Shown: positions 19,682-26,585 of the stretch, in pieces
Layout of the letters: every line of letters begins with the position of its first letter
How positions within the stretch are numbered: position 1 is the first letter of the stretch
Assembly: GCF_014489615.1 (NCBI RefSeq)
Contig: NZ_CP060825.1
Coordinates: forward strand, 7,486,001 to 7,550,000
DNA from: Streptomyces genisteinicus
GTDB lineage: Bacteria > Actinomycetota > Actinomycetes > Streptomycetales > Streptomycetaceae
Direction of reading: 5' to 3'
Length of the DNA stretch: 64,000 bases
Translations under genes and position numbers: made by a program
The notes under the pieces: generated by a model
What the model was told of the DNA's origin: nothing
Databases searched by the model: none
The model's input: the letters and a program-made list of their open reading frames with translations, nothing else

Positions 19682-19846
19682 TCACTCGAACCACATGGCG
19701 CCGGAGTTGTCGCCGTCGTTGTTCGGCTTGCGGCCGAGCGTGGCGCCCTCGACGGAGAAGGTCTGCGGCAGCGCGATGACCGGGGCGCCGGTCTCGACGG
19801 TCTTGCCGGTCTCGACGGGCTCGGTGGCGTTGAGGGTGGAACGCAT
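19682..19846 (-). CDS. Lasso peptide precursor (A)
   Basis: This 54-residue precursor has GGAGG 7 nt before its ATG at 19846. The predicted leader is residues 1-37, ending in EGATL with Thr at position -2, as leader proteases require. The predicted core is GRKPNNDGDNSGAMWFE (residues 38-54): Gly1 as ring amine, Asp7 or Asp9 as ring acid, and bulky Trp15/Phe16 that could lock the thread. The leader segment APVIALPQTFSVEGATL has Pro and Leu but not the usual Y-x2-P-x-L spacing. I recall no described lasso peptide with this core. The upstream in-frame extension is not coding-like. Confidence 0.85.
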   Translation of the reverse strand: MRSTLNATEPVETGKTVETGAPVIALPQTFSVEGATLGRKPNNDGDNSGAMWFE

Positions 19847-19894
19847 GGTCGTACCTCCGTGAGTGAGTCGGACGATTCGCCGCGGCGGCGTCGC

Positions 19895-20057
19895 CTTGGC
19901 ATGACCAAGACCACCACCCGGCAGCCGTCCCAGGGCACCCGCCGATCGCCGCCGCTTGAAGCGGGACAGCCCGCCGCCCAACCGTCGCCCTCCCCCGCCG
20001 AATACCGCCGAATCGCCCGGCGCCCTACCTCCGCCCGCAGCCCTCTTCTAGGCTGCG
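19895..20057. promoter_or_regulatory. Divergent promoter region of the lasso operon and its regulator
   Basis: The 236-bp gap holds three candidate sites. They are CTTGG-N5-CCAAG at 19895-19909 near the precursor, a direct repeat CCGCCGAAT at 19995-20003 and 20005-20013 (10-bp phase), and CGCAGCC-N8-GGCTGCG at 20036-20057, which contains a TAGGCT -10-like box for the regulator gene. This layout suits control of both transcripts by the adjacent DNA-binding protein. Confidence 0.45.
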
Positions 20058-20082
20058 AGGTTGGACGGCATTGGAGGCACGG

Positions 20083-21498
20083 ATGTCAGCTGGACCCCGT
20101 ACCGCGAAAGAGCCCAACGCGCTGCTGAACCACTGGATGGAGCGGGCCGGCCTGTCCAACGCCGCCCTCGCCCGAGCCGTCACCAGCCGTGCACAGGCCG
20201 GCGGAGAGCGGGGCATCAACCCCAGCGAAGGCCGCGTACGGGCCTGGAGGAACGGCGAGACCCCCCGACATCCCGTCCCTCAGCTCATCGCCGACCACAT
20301 CGCCGAGCGCACCGGACTACCCGTCACCTGCGCCGACATCGGCTTACCCGACCGCACCGTCCCCGTCGCCGCCGGCCCGAACCTCCCCTGGCAGCCCGGG
20401 GCCACCATTACCGCCATCGCCCACATCACCCGGAGCGAGATGATGGTCCCTCACAGCCGTCACAGCGACGACGCCCACGAAGTCCACGCCGGCCAGGACC
20501 TCCTCACTCCGCTGCAGCACTGGGCCACCGCCACCCCGTCGGCCCTCGTCGCCCGGGGCGGCGGCCGCCTCGGCGCCAGCGACATCGAGGGCATCCGCGC
20601 CATCACCGACATGTTCCGCGACGCCGACAACCGCCACGGCGGGATCCTCTCCCGCAAAGCCGTCATCGCCCAGATGGCCGACGCCAACGCCCTGCTGAGC
20701 ACCGCCTCCTACGACACAGCCACCGGCTGTGCGCTGTTCTCCGCCGTCGCCGACCTCGGCTCCGTCGCCGGGTGGATGACCTTCGACGCCGGCATGCACA
20801 AACAGGCCCAGCGCATCTTCATCGCCGCGCTCCACGCCGCGAGCGAAGCCGGCGACAAAGCCCTCGGCGCCCACATCCTCCAGTGCATGGCCCGCCAGAT
20901 GTCCCACCTCAGGCACTACGACGAAGCCCTGGACCTCGTCTCCCTCGCCCAGTACGGCGCCCGCCGCCAAGCCACCCCGGCCACCCGATCGATGCTCGCA
21001 GCACTCGAAGCCCGCTTCCACGCCATCCTCGGCCAGGTCGACGAAAGCGAACGCGCCGCAGGAACCGCCGAAGAACTCTTCACCGCCGTCGACCCCAGCC
21101 AGGAACCCGCGCACATGGCCTTCTTCGACGAGGCAGAGCTGTGCGCCACGATCGGCATCGCCCACCAGATCGCCGCCAAGAACGACAACGGCCCCAGCCG
21201 TACCCGCCGCGCCGAGCAATCCCTGCAACTCGTCGGACGCGCACTCGCACTCCGCCCCGACCACCGCGTGAGAAGCAAGGCATTCGACCACCTCGGTCTC
21301 GCCCGCACCCACCTCACCATCGGAGAAGTCACCGGAGCCCGAGAAGAAACCCAGACAGCACTCACCCTCTTCGGCACCATCGGAAGCAAACGCGTCGGCG
21401 ACCGGCTCGGCGAACTCCACGACGAAGCCGCGCCCTACGCCACCTCGCCAGAGGCAGCAGACCTCCGCGACCAGATCAGGACCGTCGTCGCGGCCTGA
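20083..21498 (+). CDS. HTH/TPR-type transcriptional regulator of the lasso cluster
   Basis: This 471-residue protein has an N-terminal DNA-binding part (about 10-90; LSNAALARAVTSRA and GRVRAWRNGETPRHPVPQLI) and a long alpha-helical, TPR-like remainder (about 150-470) with repeats such as AQRIFIAALHAASEAGDKALG. This matches the common Streptomyces XRE-like/TPR regulators. The ATG at 20083 has GGAGG 5 nt upstream and is preferred to the TTG at 20071. It is divergent from the precursor gene and probably controls the cluster, perhaps after binding a small peptide or ligand. Bases A/T are more frequent than in chromosomal neighbours. Confidence 0.75.
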   Translation: MSAGPRTAKEPNALLNHWMERAGLSNAALARAVTSRAQAGGERGINPSEGRVRAWRNGETPRHPVPQLIADHIAERTGLPVTCADIGLPDRTVPVAAGPNLPWQPGATITAIAHITRSEMMVPHSRHSDDAHEVHAGQDLLTPLQHWATATPSALVARGGGRLGASDIEGIRAITDMFRDADNRHGGILSRKAVIAQMADANALLSTASYDTATGCALFSAVADLGSVAGWMTFDAGMHKQAQRIFIAALHAASEAGDKALGAHILQCMARQMSHLRHYDEALDLVSLAQYGARRQATPATRSMLAALEARFHAILGQVDESERAAGTAEELFTAVDPSQEPAHMAFFDEAELCATIGIAHQIAAKNDNGPSRTRRAEQSLQLVGRALALRPDHRVRSKAFDHLGLARTHLTIGEVTGAREETQTALTLFGTIGSKRVGDRLGELHDEAAPYATSPEAADLRDQIRTVVAA

Positions 21499-21600
21499 CC
21501 CGCCCGCGGAGCCCGCTCCCGTGCCGGAGGCCACCCCGCAGCCCGCGGCACCCGAACCGTCCCCGGAAGCCGAATCCGACGCGAAGGATCTGTCGCACGT

Positions 21601-21873
21601 GTGGGTCGCGCAGAGGTCGAGGTCACCCCGCGGATCGCGAGCATCGCAGACTTCCGCGGCAGCTTCAGGGCCGCCGAAGGGCAGCGCGTCGGCGCCTTCG
21701 AGGTGTACTGGAAGGGCTGCCGCCGACCCGGCGACGAGGTAGGCGGCAACCACTACGCCGCGGAGATCGGGAACACCCACCTGATCGGCGGCGATCAGTC
21801 CCAGCACGCGAAGCGCAAGGTCCCGGCCCCGCCCCCGGCCTGCCGCGTCATCCCACATGTCGGGGGAGCCTGA
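21601..21873 (+). CDS. Hypothetical small protein, possible mobile-element remnant
   Basis: This 90-residue frame begins with GTG and has strong G/C third positions (EVEVTPRIASIADFRGSF, VGAFEVYWKGCRRPGDE). Its stop overlaps the next ATG as TGATG. An overlapping Pro/Ala/Glu-rich frame (21521-21742, PEATPQPAAPEPSPEAES) runs just upstream in another phase, so the two could be halves of one frame-shifted gene. The family is not recognised. The ribosome site is weak (AAGGA 12 nt away). The position next to the island's right edge suggests a remnant of the element that brought the cluster. Confidence 0.4.
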   Translation: MGRAEVEVTPRIASIADFRGSFRAAEGQRVGAFEVYWKGCRRPGDEVGGNHYAAEIGNTHLIGGDQSQHAKRKVPAPPPACRVIPHVGGA

Positions 21874-22073
21874 TGCCCCGCCAGTTCCTGCCCGCCCTGC
21901 GGGGTCTCCTCGCGCCACGCGCGCCGGAGCCGGCCTCGGCGCCGGGGTCGTCCACAACCTCGGTCTCCTACCCCGCCGTGGACGCGCTGGCCGTAATCCC
22001 GACGGCCGAGCGCTTCGGGTTCGCCGCGGACGAGGTGCACATCACCTACCGCGGTCTCTGCCCCTCCTGTGCC
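21873..22073 (+). pseudogene. Small ORF fused in frame to a truncated fur 3' end
   Basis: The ATG at 21873 (MPRQFLPALRGLLAPRAPEP) runs in frame into a diverged copy of the fur C-terminus from 21971: AERFGFAADEVHITYRG then LCPSCA. The stop codon is lost (TGA has become TGG), so the frame runs on into the antisense of the next gene. The first 33 codons recall the short basic starts of spread proteins on actinomycete plasmids and integrative elements; this is a weak resemblance. It is best read as the right junction of the island: a fur fragment without the N-terminal DNA-binding domain. Confidence 0.65.
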
Positions 22074-22125
22074 TGGCCTGGCCGTCTGCCGCGGCCTGCC
22101 GACTCTCCGTACCGCCCGTTCGCCG
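21971..22125. repeat. Right copy of the fur 3'-end repeat
   Basis: This is the diverged partner of 14762-14926. It continues past the point where the left copy breaks off and keeps the whole terminator hairpin, so it probably represents the original chromosomal downstream side of fur. Confidence 0.8.
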
Positions 22126-22140
22126 AGCGGGCGGTACGGA
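22106..22140. terminator. Intact fur-type terminator hairpin
   Basis: TCCGTACCGCCCG (22106-22118) pairs perfectly over 13 bp with 22128-22140 around a 9-nt loop. It ends transcription towards the minus-strand gene at 22157, and before the insertion it would also have ended fur. Its left arm and part of its loop recur at 14907-14926. Confidence 0.75.
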
Positions 22141-22156
22141 CACGCCCTGCCGCGCC

Positions 22157-24340
22157 TCAGTGCCCGGGCCGATCCGCCGGAGTACGCCCCCCGTGGTGCG
22201 CCGCCGCAGGGGCGGGGCCGTCCCCGCCGAGCGCCGTGAGTTCCGCCGACACCGCCCCCAGCCACTGCTCCACGTCGAGCAGGAGCGGGAGCTCCCTCGC
22301 CGGAACCGCGCGCTCCAGGTCCGCCGGGAGGCGGGCCGGGGCGGCGCGCACACCGCCCGGCGGGAAGCCGGCCGCCTCGACGACCGCGGCCGCGGTCGCG
22401 TTCGCCGCGCCGTGCGCCCACGCGCCCACGGCGGCCGGGACGCCGCCGTCCGCCGTGTCCCGGGCCGCGTTCCGGGGCAGCCAGTGGGCACCCACCAGGA
22501 TGTGCACCGCGCAGTTGACCGCCGCCGGCCAGTCCGGGCCGCCGTCCCGGTGCCCGCCCCCGGGCTCGCTGCGGTACTGCGCGTAGGCCGCCTCGGCCAG
22601 CCGCAGCCGGTGCAGCGTGTCCGGGCCCGCCCTGCCGCCCGCCTCGGGCGACTCCGCCCCGCCCGCTCCCGCCTGTGCGGGCGCCAGCGCCGCCGTCACC
22701 GTCGCGGGCACCAGCGACGCCGCCTCCCGCAGCATCCCGGCCATGCCCCGCCGCACCTCCGTGGCCGCCCCGGCCGGCCACGCCAGCACCCCGCAGAGCA
22801 GTCCGATGCAGCAACCGGTCAGCACGTCCACCACCCGTGCCTCGCCGATCCGCCAGGTCACCGGGGCGAGCTGGGCGAACGCCGTCGAGACCACCAGGGT
22901 GAACAGGCCCTGGGCCCAGGCGAGTCCCGCAGGCGGCCCCACGGCGAAGGCCAGCAGCATGACCGGCGCCAGCAGCGCCGCGTACACGTCGGTGGTCCCG
23001 CCCGCCCACAGCACCAGCGCGCCGGCCGCGAGCGCGCCCGCGAGCGTGCCCGCCGCGGCGGAACGGACGGCGGACCAGGTCGCCCCCGCGGTCGTCCGCC
23101 CGAGGGTGAGCACGGCGAGCAGCACCCAGAACCCGTGGGACAGGTCGAGCGAACCGGCCACCAGCCGTGCGGCCCCCAGTCCGAGGGCCGTGCGCAGCGC
23201 GTTCTGGAAGGCGACCGAGCGCAGCGTGAGATTGCCGTTCACGCGCCGCAGCAACAGGTTCGCCGACGAGGGAGCGGCGTACCAGAGCTGCTGGGCGGGC
23301 AGTCCGGGAACGGCGCGCCGCCCGCCGATGCCGATGGACAGGGCGGCCCGCGCGGTGACGGCCGACGCGGCCTGGGCGAGGACCGCCGACTGCCGCCGCC
23401 GTACCTCCGCGGACACGGGCGACCGGCCGTCCGGCGGCCGTACCCGGGCGCGGAGGAAGTCCTCCACCATCTCCTCCAGCAACCCGGCTCCGGCCACGGG
23501 CCGGGCGCCGCGCAGGTTCCGGGCCATCAGGGCGCACTCCGCGGCGATGCCGCAGACCAGCGTCGCCGAGACCGGGTCGCGGCCCGGAGGGGGAGAGGCC
23601 CGCTCGGCGGACCGGGCCAGCTGGTCCAGCAGCCGCCGGGTCGCCGCCCCCGCATGCGCCAGGGCCCGCGGGGTGCGCCCGGCGCCGGTGGGCCGTACCG
23701 CGGGAGGCAGGCGTGAGAGCCGCAGCGCCTGCCCGGCGGCACGCAGGTCCCCGGCACGCGCCGGGTCCGGGGGGCCGCCGGCCGACGAGGCGCGCGCCGC
23801 CCGTGCGGCCGCGTCCAGTGCCCGGGCGAGCCGCTCCCGGTAGGGGACGTCGGCGGGCTCGGGCAGCAGCAGCCACTCGCAGAGCGCCAGCAGCAGGCAT
23901 CCCGCCACCAGACCCGCCAGGCGTTGCGGCAGGGCCTCGGGGGTGTACGGCGGGAAGCAGGCCAGGATGTAGAAGAGCAGCAGTCCGGGGGCCACCCCGG
24001 CGGCCGCCGGGCCGCACACCGCCCCGAAGGAGAGCGCGAAGCCGACGAGCAGCATGCCGGCGACGGCGGGCAGGGTGGCGACGGCCAGCGCGGTGCCGAG
24101 CGCGGTGAGGGCCGCGGCGACCGGCAGCACCCGCAGCACCACGACGGCGCGGTCCCGGCCCGATCCGGGGATCCGGGACAGGATGCCGAGCGAGACCGGT
24201 GCGAAGAGGGCGTAGAGCGCGACGGTCGGCTCGTCCAGCACGTACACCGCGGGATAGAACCCGGCGCTCGCGGCGACCGTGACCCGCACCGCGGCGCGCG
24301 CGGCCCGGACCGCATCGGGGGACGACGGCCGCCGGGACAT
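22157..24340 (-). CDS. FUSC-type aromatic-exporter-like membrane protein
   Basis: This 727-residue integral membrane protein has two blocks of membrane helices, at about residues 20-155 (VRVTVAASAGFYPAVYVL, LPAVAGMLLVGFALSFG) and about 395-540 (SHGFWVLLAVLTLGRTTAGA). Soluble helical regions lie between and after them. This duplicated layout fits the fusaric-acid-resistance/FUSC family of putative aromatic compound exporters. GAGGAG lies 5 nt before the ATG at 24340. It is monocistronic, with a terminator on its 3' side. The substrate is unknown. Confidence 0.8.
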   Translation of the reverse strand: MSRRPSSPDAVRAARAAVRVTVAASAGFYPAVYVLDEPTVALYALFAPVSLGILSRIPGSGRDRAVVVLRVLPVAAALTALGTALAVATLPAVAGMLLVGFALSFGAVCGPAAAGVAPGLLLFYILACFPPYTPEALPQRLAGLVAGCLLLALCEWLLLPEPADVPYRERLARALDAAARAARASSAGGPPDPARAGDLRAAGQALRLSRLPPAVRPTGAGRTPRALAHAGAATRRLLDQLARSAERASPPPGRDPVSATLVCGIAAECALMARNLRGARPVAGAGLLEEMVEDFLRARVRPPDGRSPVSAEVRRRQSAVLAQAASAVTARAALSIGIGGRRAVPGLPAQQLWYAAPSSANLLLRRVNGNLTLRSVAFQNALRTALGLGAARLVAGSLDLSHGFWVLLAVLTLGRTTAGATWSAVRSAAAGTLAGALAAGALVLWAGGTTDVYAALLAPVMLLAFAVGPPAGLAWAQGLFTLVVSTAFAQLAPVTWRIGEARVVDVLTGCCIGLLCGVLAWPAGAATEVRRGMAGMLREAASLVPATVTAALAPAQAGAGGAESPEAGGRAGPDTLHRLRLAEAAYAQYRSEPGGGHRDGGPDWPAAVNCAVHILVGAHWLPRNAARDTADGGVPAAVGAWAHGAANATAAAVVEAAGFPPGGVRAAPARLPADLERAVPARELPLLLDVEQWLGAVSAELTALGGDGPAPAAAHHGGRTPADRPGH

Positions 24341-24492
24341 AGGCGCTCCTCTCCGCGGCCCCGCCCCGGGACACGCCCCCGCCGCCGTACTCCCATTGTC
24401 GGCATCCGGGCGTTCCTGTCGCCGCGGCACCGGTACGCGCCGGGGGCGGACGCTCCTCTCGTCCGGCGGCGCCGGGCGGGGCGGAACGGCGC

Positions 24493-24522
24493 GCCGCCCG
24501 TCCCTCTTGGGGAACGGGCGGC
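24493..24522. terminator. Hairpin terminator after the endonuclease gene
   Basis: GCCGCCCGTCCC (24493-24504) pairs with GGGAACGGGCGGC (24510-24522) with one bulged A. It stands 15 bp after the stop of the minus-strand gene. Confidence 0.6.
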
Positions 24523-24536
24523 ACGCTACGGTCCCG

Positions 24537-25364
24537 CTACCAGATGGAGTCGACCCACTCCGGGTGGTCGATGAACGGGTTGCGGTTCTTCTGTATGCCG
24601 AATATCGCCTCGTTGCGCTTCTGCTCCTGCGCGTCCGGCGGGTCCTCGGTGTTCCACTGCTTGAGGACCGAGATCCGGCCGATCGCCGGGGCGGACCCGT
24701 TGCCCACCTGGTCGTTGGGTTCGAGGTCGGCGAAGCCGTCGTCGCCGTCGTAGCGCACGGCCATGTAGAGGATCATGCGGGCGACGTCGCCCTTGACGGC
24801 GTCGCGAGGCTCGAAGGAGTCCTCGTCGGTGTAGTTGCCGGGCGCCTCGCCGACCTCGCCGCCGCCCTCGTCGAAGTCCTTGCTGCCGCGGGTGGAGTTG
24901 ACGGACACGTCCGTGGGCCGCAGGTGGTGGATGTCCGTCCCGGGGCCGGTGGAGGTGCCGAAGTCGCCGTGGGACTTGGCCCACACGTGCTCGCGGTTCC
25001 ACTGGTCGGCCCCGCCGCCGTTGTCGGACTTCGACTGCGAGCGGCCCGTGTAGAGCAGGACGACGCTGGACGGGTCGGCCGGGTCCTCGTCCGTGGTCTT
25101 GAGCGCGTCCCACACCTCGTCGTAGGAGAGCTTGGTCTGCTCGCTGACGATGGTGTGCAGGGCCGCCTTAAGGTCGGCGCCCGACTTGCCGAGGGCGTCC
25201 TGGTAGTAGGTGTCGTCGAGGGGCCCGGCGGTCTGCCGGGCGGTGCCGGTGGGGGAGGGGGCCTGCTGGGTCGCCACGGCGGCCGACGGCACGGCGACGG
25301 CGGTCGCGGCGAGGATCACGGTCGCCCCGCGGCGGCGGCGGTGGGACGGGCGATGAGCGGACAT
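24537..25364 (-). CDS. Secreted endonuclease I-type nuclease
   Basis: This 275-residue protein has a basic N-terminus and hydrophobic signal segment (about 1-33, RRRRGATVILAATAVAVPSA) with cleavage near AVATQQA. The nuclease domain shows the endonuclease I (His-Me finger) signature NREHVWAKSHG (about 135-145), followed by DIHHLRPTD (about 157-165), which carry the metal and catalytic residues. Such enzymes cut extracellular DNA for nutrient recovery or defence. No strong ribosome site precedes the ATG at 25364. It ends with QKNRNPFIDHPEWVDSIW, typical of the family C-terminus. Confidence 0.9.
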   Translation of the reverse strand: MSAHRPSHRRRRGATVILAATAVAVPSAAVATQQAPSPTGTARQTAGPLDDTYYQDALGKSGADLKAALHTIVSEQTKLSYDEVWDALKTTDEDPADPSSVVLLYTGRSQSKSDNGGGADQWNREHVWAKSHGDFGTSTGPGTDIHHLRPTDVSVNSTRGSKDFDEGGGEVGEAPGNYTDEDSFEPRDAVKGDVARMILYMAVRYDGDDGFADLEPNDQVGNGSAPAIGRISVLKQWNTEDPPDAQEQKRNEAIFGIQKNRNPFIDHPEWVDSIW

Positions 25365-25568
25365 GTGTGGGGGGCGTCCTCTCCTGTTCGGAGCCTCCCG
25401 GCCGGGGCGGGGTGCGCACACGGCCGGGCTCACTGGTGTTCGAACTCGGGAGAATGTCACGCGCATGACATCGTCGGGTGGACACCTTGCGCCCATGCCG
25501 TGCCGAGACGGTGAATCCGGCGGCCCGCCCCGCGGCGCCCGGCCCGGCGGCCCCGCAACGGCGGACGT

Positions 25569-25602
25569 TTGACCTTTACGCAACGTCAACTTCTACCGTT
25601 GC
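25569..25602 (+). promoter_or_regulatory. MerR-type promoter with 19-bp spacer
   Basis: TTGACC (25569-25574) and TACCGT (25594-25599) are 19 bp apart, the long spacing typical of MerR-activated promoters. Two dyads overlap it: TTGAC-N11-GTCAA (25569-25589) and GCAACG-N11-CGTTGC (25580-25602). Transcription would begin at or beside the ATG at 25607, giving a leaderless message. Confidence 0.7.
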
Positions 25603-25606
25603 GGTC

Positions 25607-26359
25607 ATGGAGTGGTCGATCCAGGACATCGCACGCCGCGCGGGCACCACGAGCAGGACGCTGCGCCACTACGGGGAGCTCGGGCTGCTCGCACCGAGCC
25701 GCGTCGGCGCCAACGGCTACCGGTACTACGGGCAGGACGAACTCGTGCGCCTCCAGCGCATCCTGCTGCTGCGCCGGCTCGGCCTGTCGCTGCCGGCGAT
25801 CGCGGACGTCCTCGCGGGGGAGCAGGAGACCGCCGAGGCGCTGCGGACACATCTGGAACTGCTGGAGCAGGAACGCGAACGCATCGGACGGCAGATCGCC
25901 GCGGTGCGGACCACTCTGGAGAAGACGACACGAGGAGAACGGCTCATGCCCGAGGACGTACTGGACGGCTTCGACCACACACGGTACGAGCAGGAGGTCA
26001 CCGAACGCTGGGGCCGGGACGCCTATGCGAGCGGCGACCGGTGGTGGCGCTCGCTCACCGACGAGGAGAAGCGCCGCTTCAAGGAACGGCAGGAGGCCAT
26101 CGCGGCCGACTTCGCCGCGGCCTTCTCCGCCGGGCACGCGGCCGGTGACGACGAGGTGCAGGACATCGCCCGGCGCCACTGCGACTGGCTCTCGGGCCCG
26201 GTCCGGGTCACCCGCTCGTACGTGATCGGGCTCGGCGAACTGTACGTGTCGGATCCGCGATTCGGCGCGCACTACGACCGCCGCGCCGAGGGCTGCGCGG
26301 CGTTCGTCCGCGACGCGCTCACCGTCTACGCCACCCGGGAGCTCACCGACCGGCCGTGA
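25607..26359 (+). CDS. MerR-family regulator with TipAS ligand domain
   Basis: This 250-residue TipA-like protein has a MerR DNA-binding domain at about 1-70 (SIQDIARRAGTTSRTLRHY, YGQDELVRLQRILLLRRLG), a coiled-coil dimer helix at about 75-105, and a TipAS-like antibiotic-recognition domain at about 125-250 (FDHTRYEQEVTERWG, HCDWL). In TipAL, thiopeptides bind covalently to a Cys of TipAS and activate transcription. Here the C-terminal domain has Cys in HCDWL and EGCAAF, but equivalence is not shown. A MerR-type promoter precedes it, so autoregulation is likely. No obvious resistance gene is adjacent. Confidence 0.88.
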   Translation: MEWSIQDIARRAGTTSRTLRHYGELGLLAPSRVGANGYRYYGQDELVRLQRILLLRRLGLSLPAIADVLAGEQETAEALRTHLELLEQERERIGRQIAAVRTTLEKTTRGERLMPEDVLDGFDHTRYEQEVTERWGRDAYASGDRWWRSLTDEEKRRFKERQEAIAADFAAAFSAGHAAGDDEVQDIARRHCDWLSGPVRVTRSYVIGLGELYVSDPRFGAHYDRRAEGCAAFVRDALTVYATRELTDRP

Positions 26360-26412
26360 CCGTGTTCGTGGTGTGGCGGCGCACGGCTCCGGCTTCCGGC
26401 CGGGACCGCCCC

Positions 26413-26445
26413 GCCCCCGCCCCCGTCGGCCGCGGGGGCGGGGGC
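26413..26445. terminator. Hairpin terminator after the TipA-like gene
   Basis: GCCCCCGCCCCCG (26413-26425) pairs over 13 bp with 26433-26445 around a 7-nt loop, 53 bp after the stop codon. Confidence 0.65.
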
Positions 26446-26585
26446 AGGGCGCCCGGCAGGCGGGCCGGCGCGGCAAGTGCCGCCGGACCAGGGGCCGTCG
26501 GGCACGTGCTGCGCGGCTGACGTGAGCCGCGGGCCCGGGCGGGAGGTGGCGAGGAGCCGTGCCCCGGGCCGCATAGGGTGATCGC

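Noticed and set aside
14927..22125. Integrase or transposase of the lasso island
   Set aside because: I looked for tyrosine- and serine-recombinase motifs in all frames given and found none. The regulator at 20083 is HTH/TPR, not a recombinase.
20061..22586. An 841-codon plus-strand frame through the lasso regulator and on to the FUSC gene
   Set aside because: Its first part is Arg/Pro-rich shadow of the regulator. Only the segment 21873-22073 carries recognisable sequence (the fur fragment).
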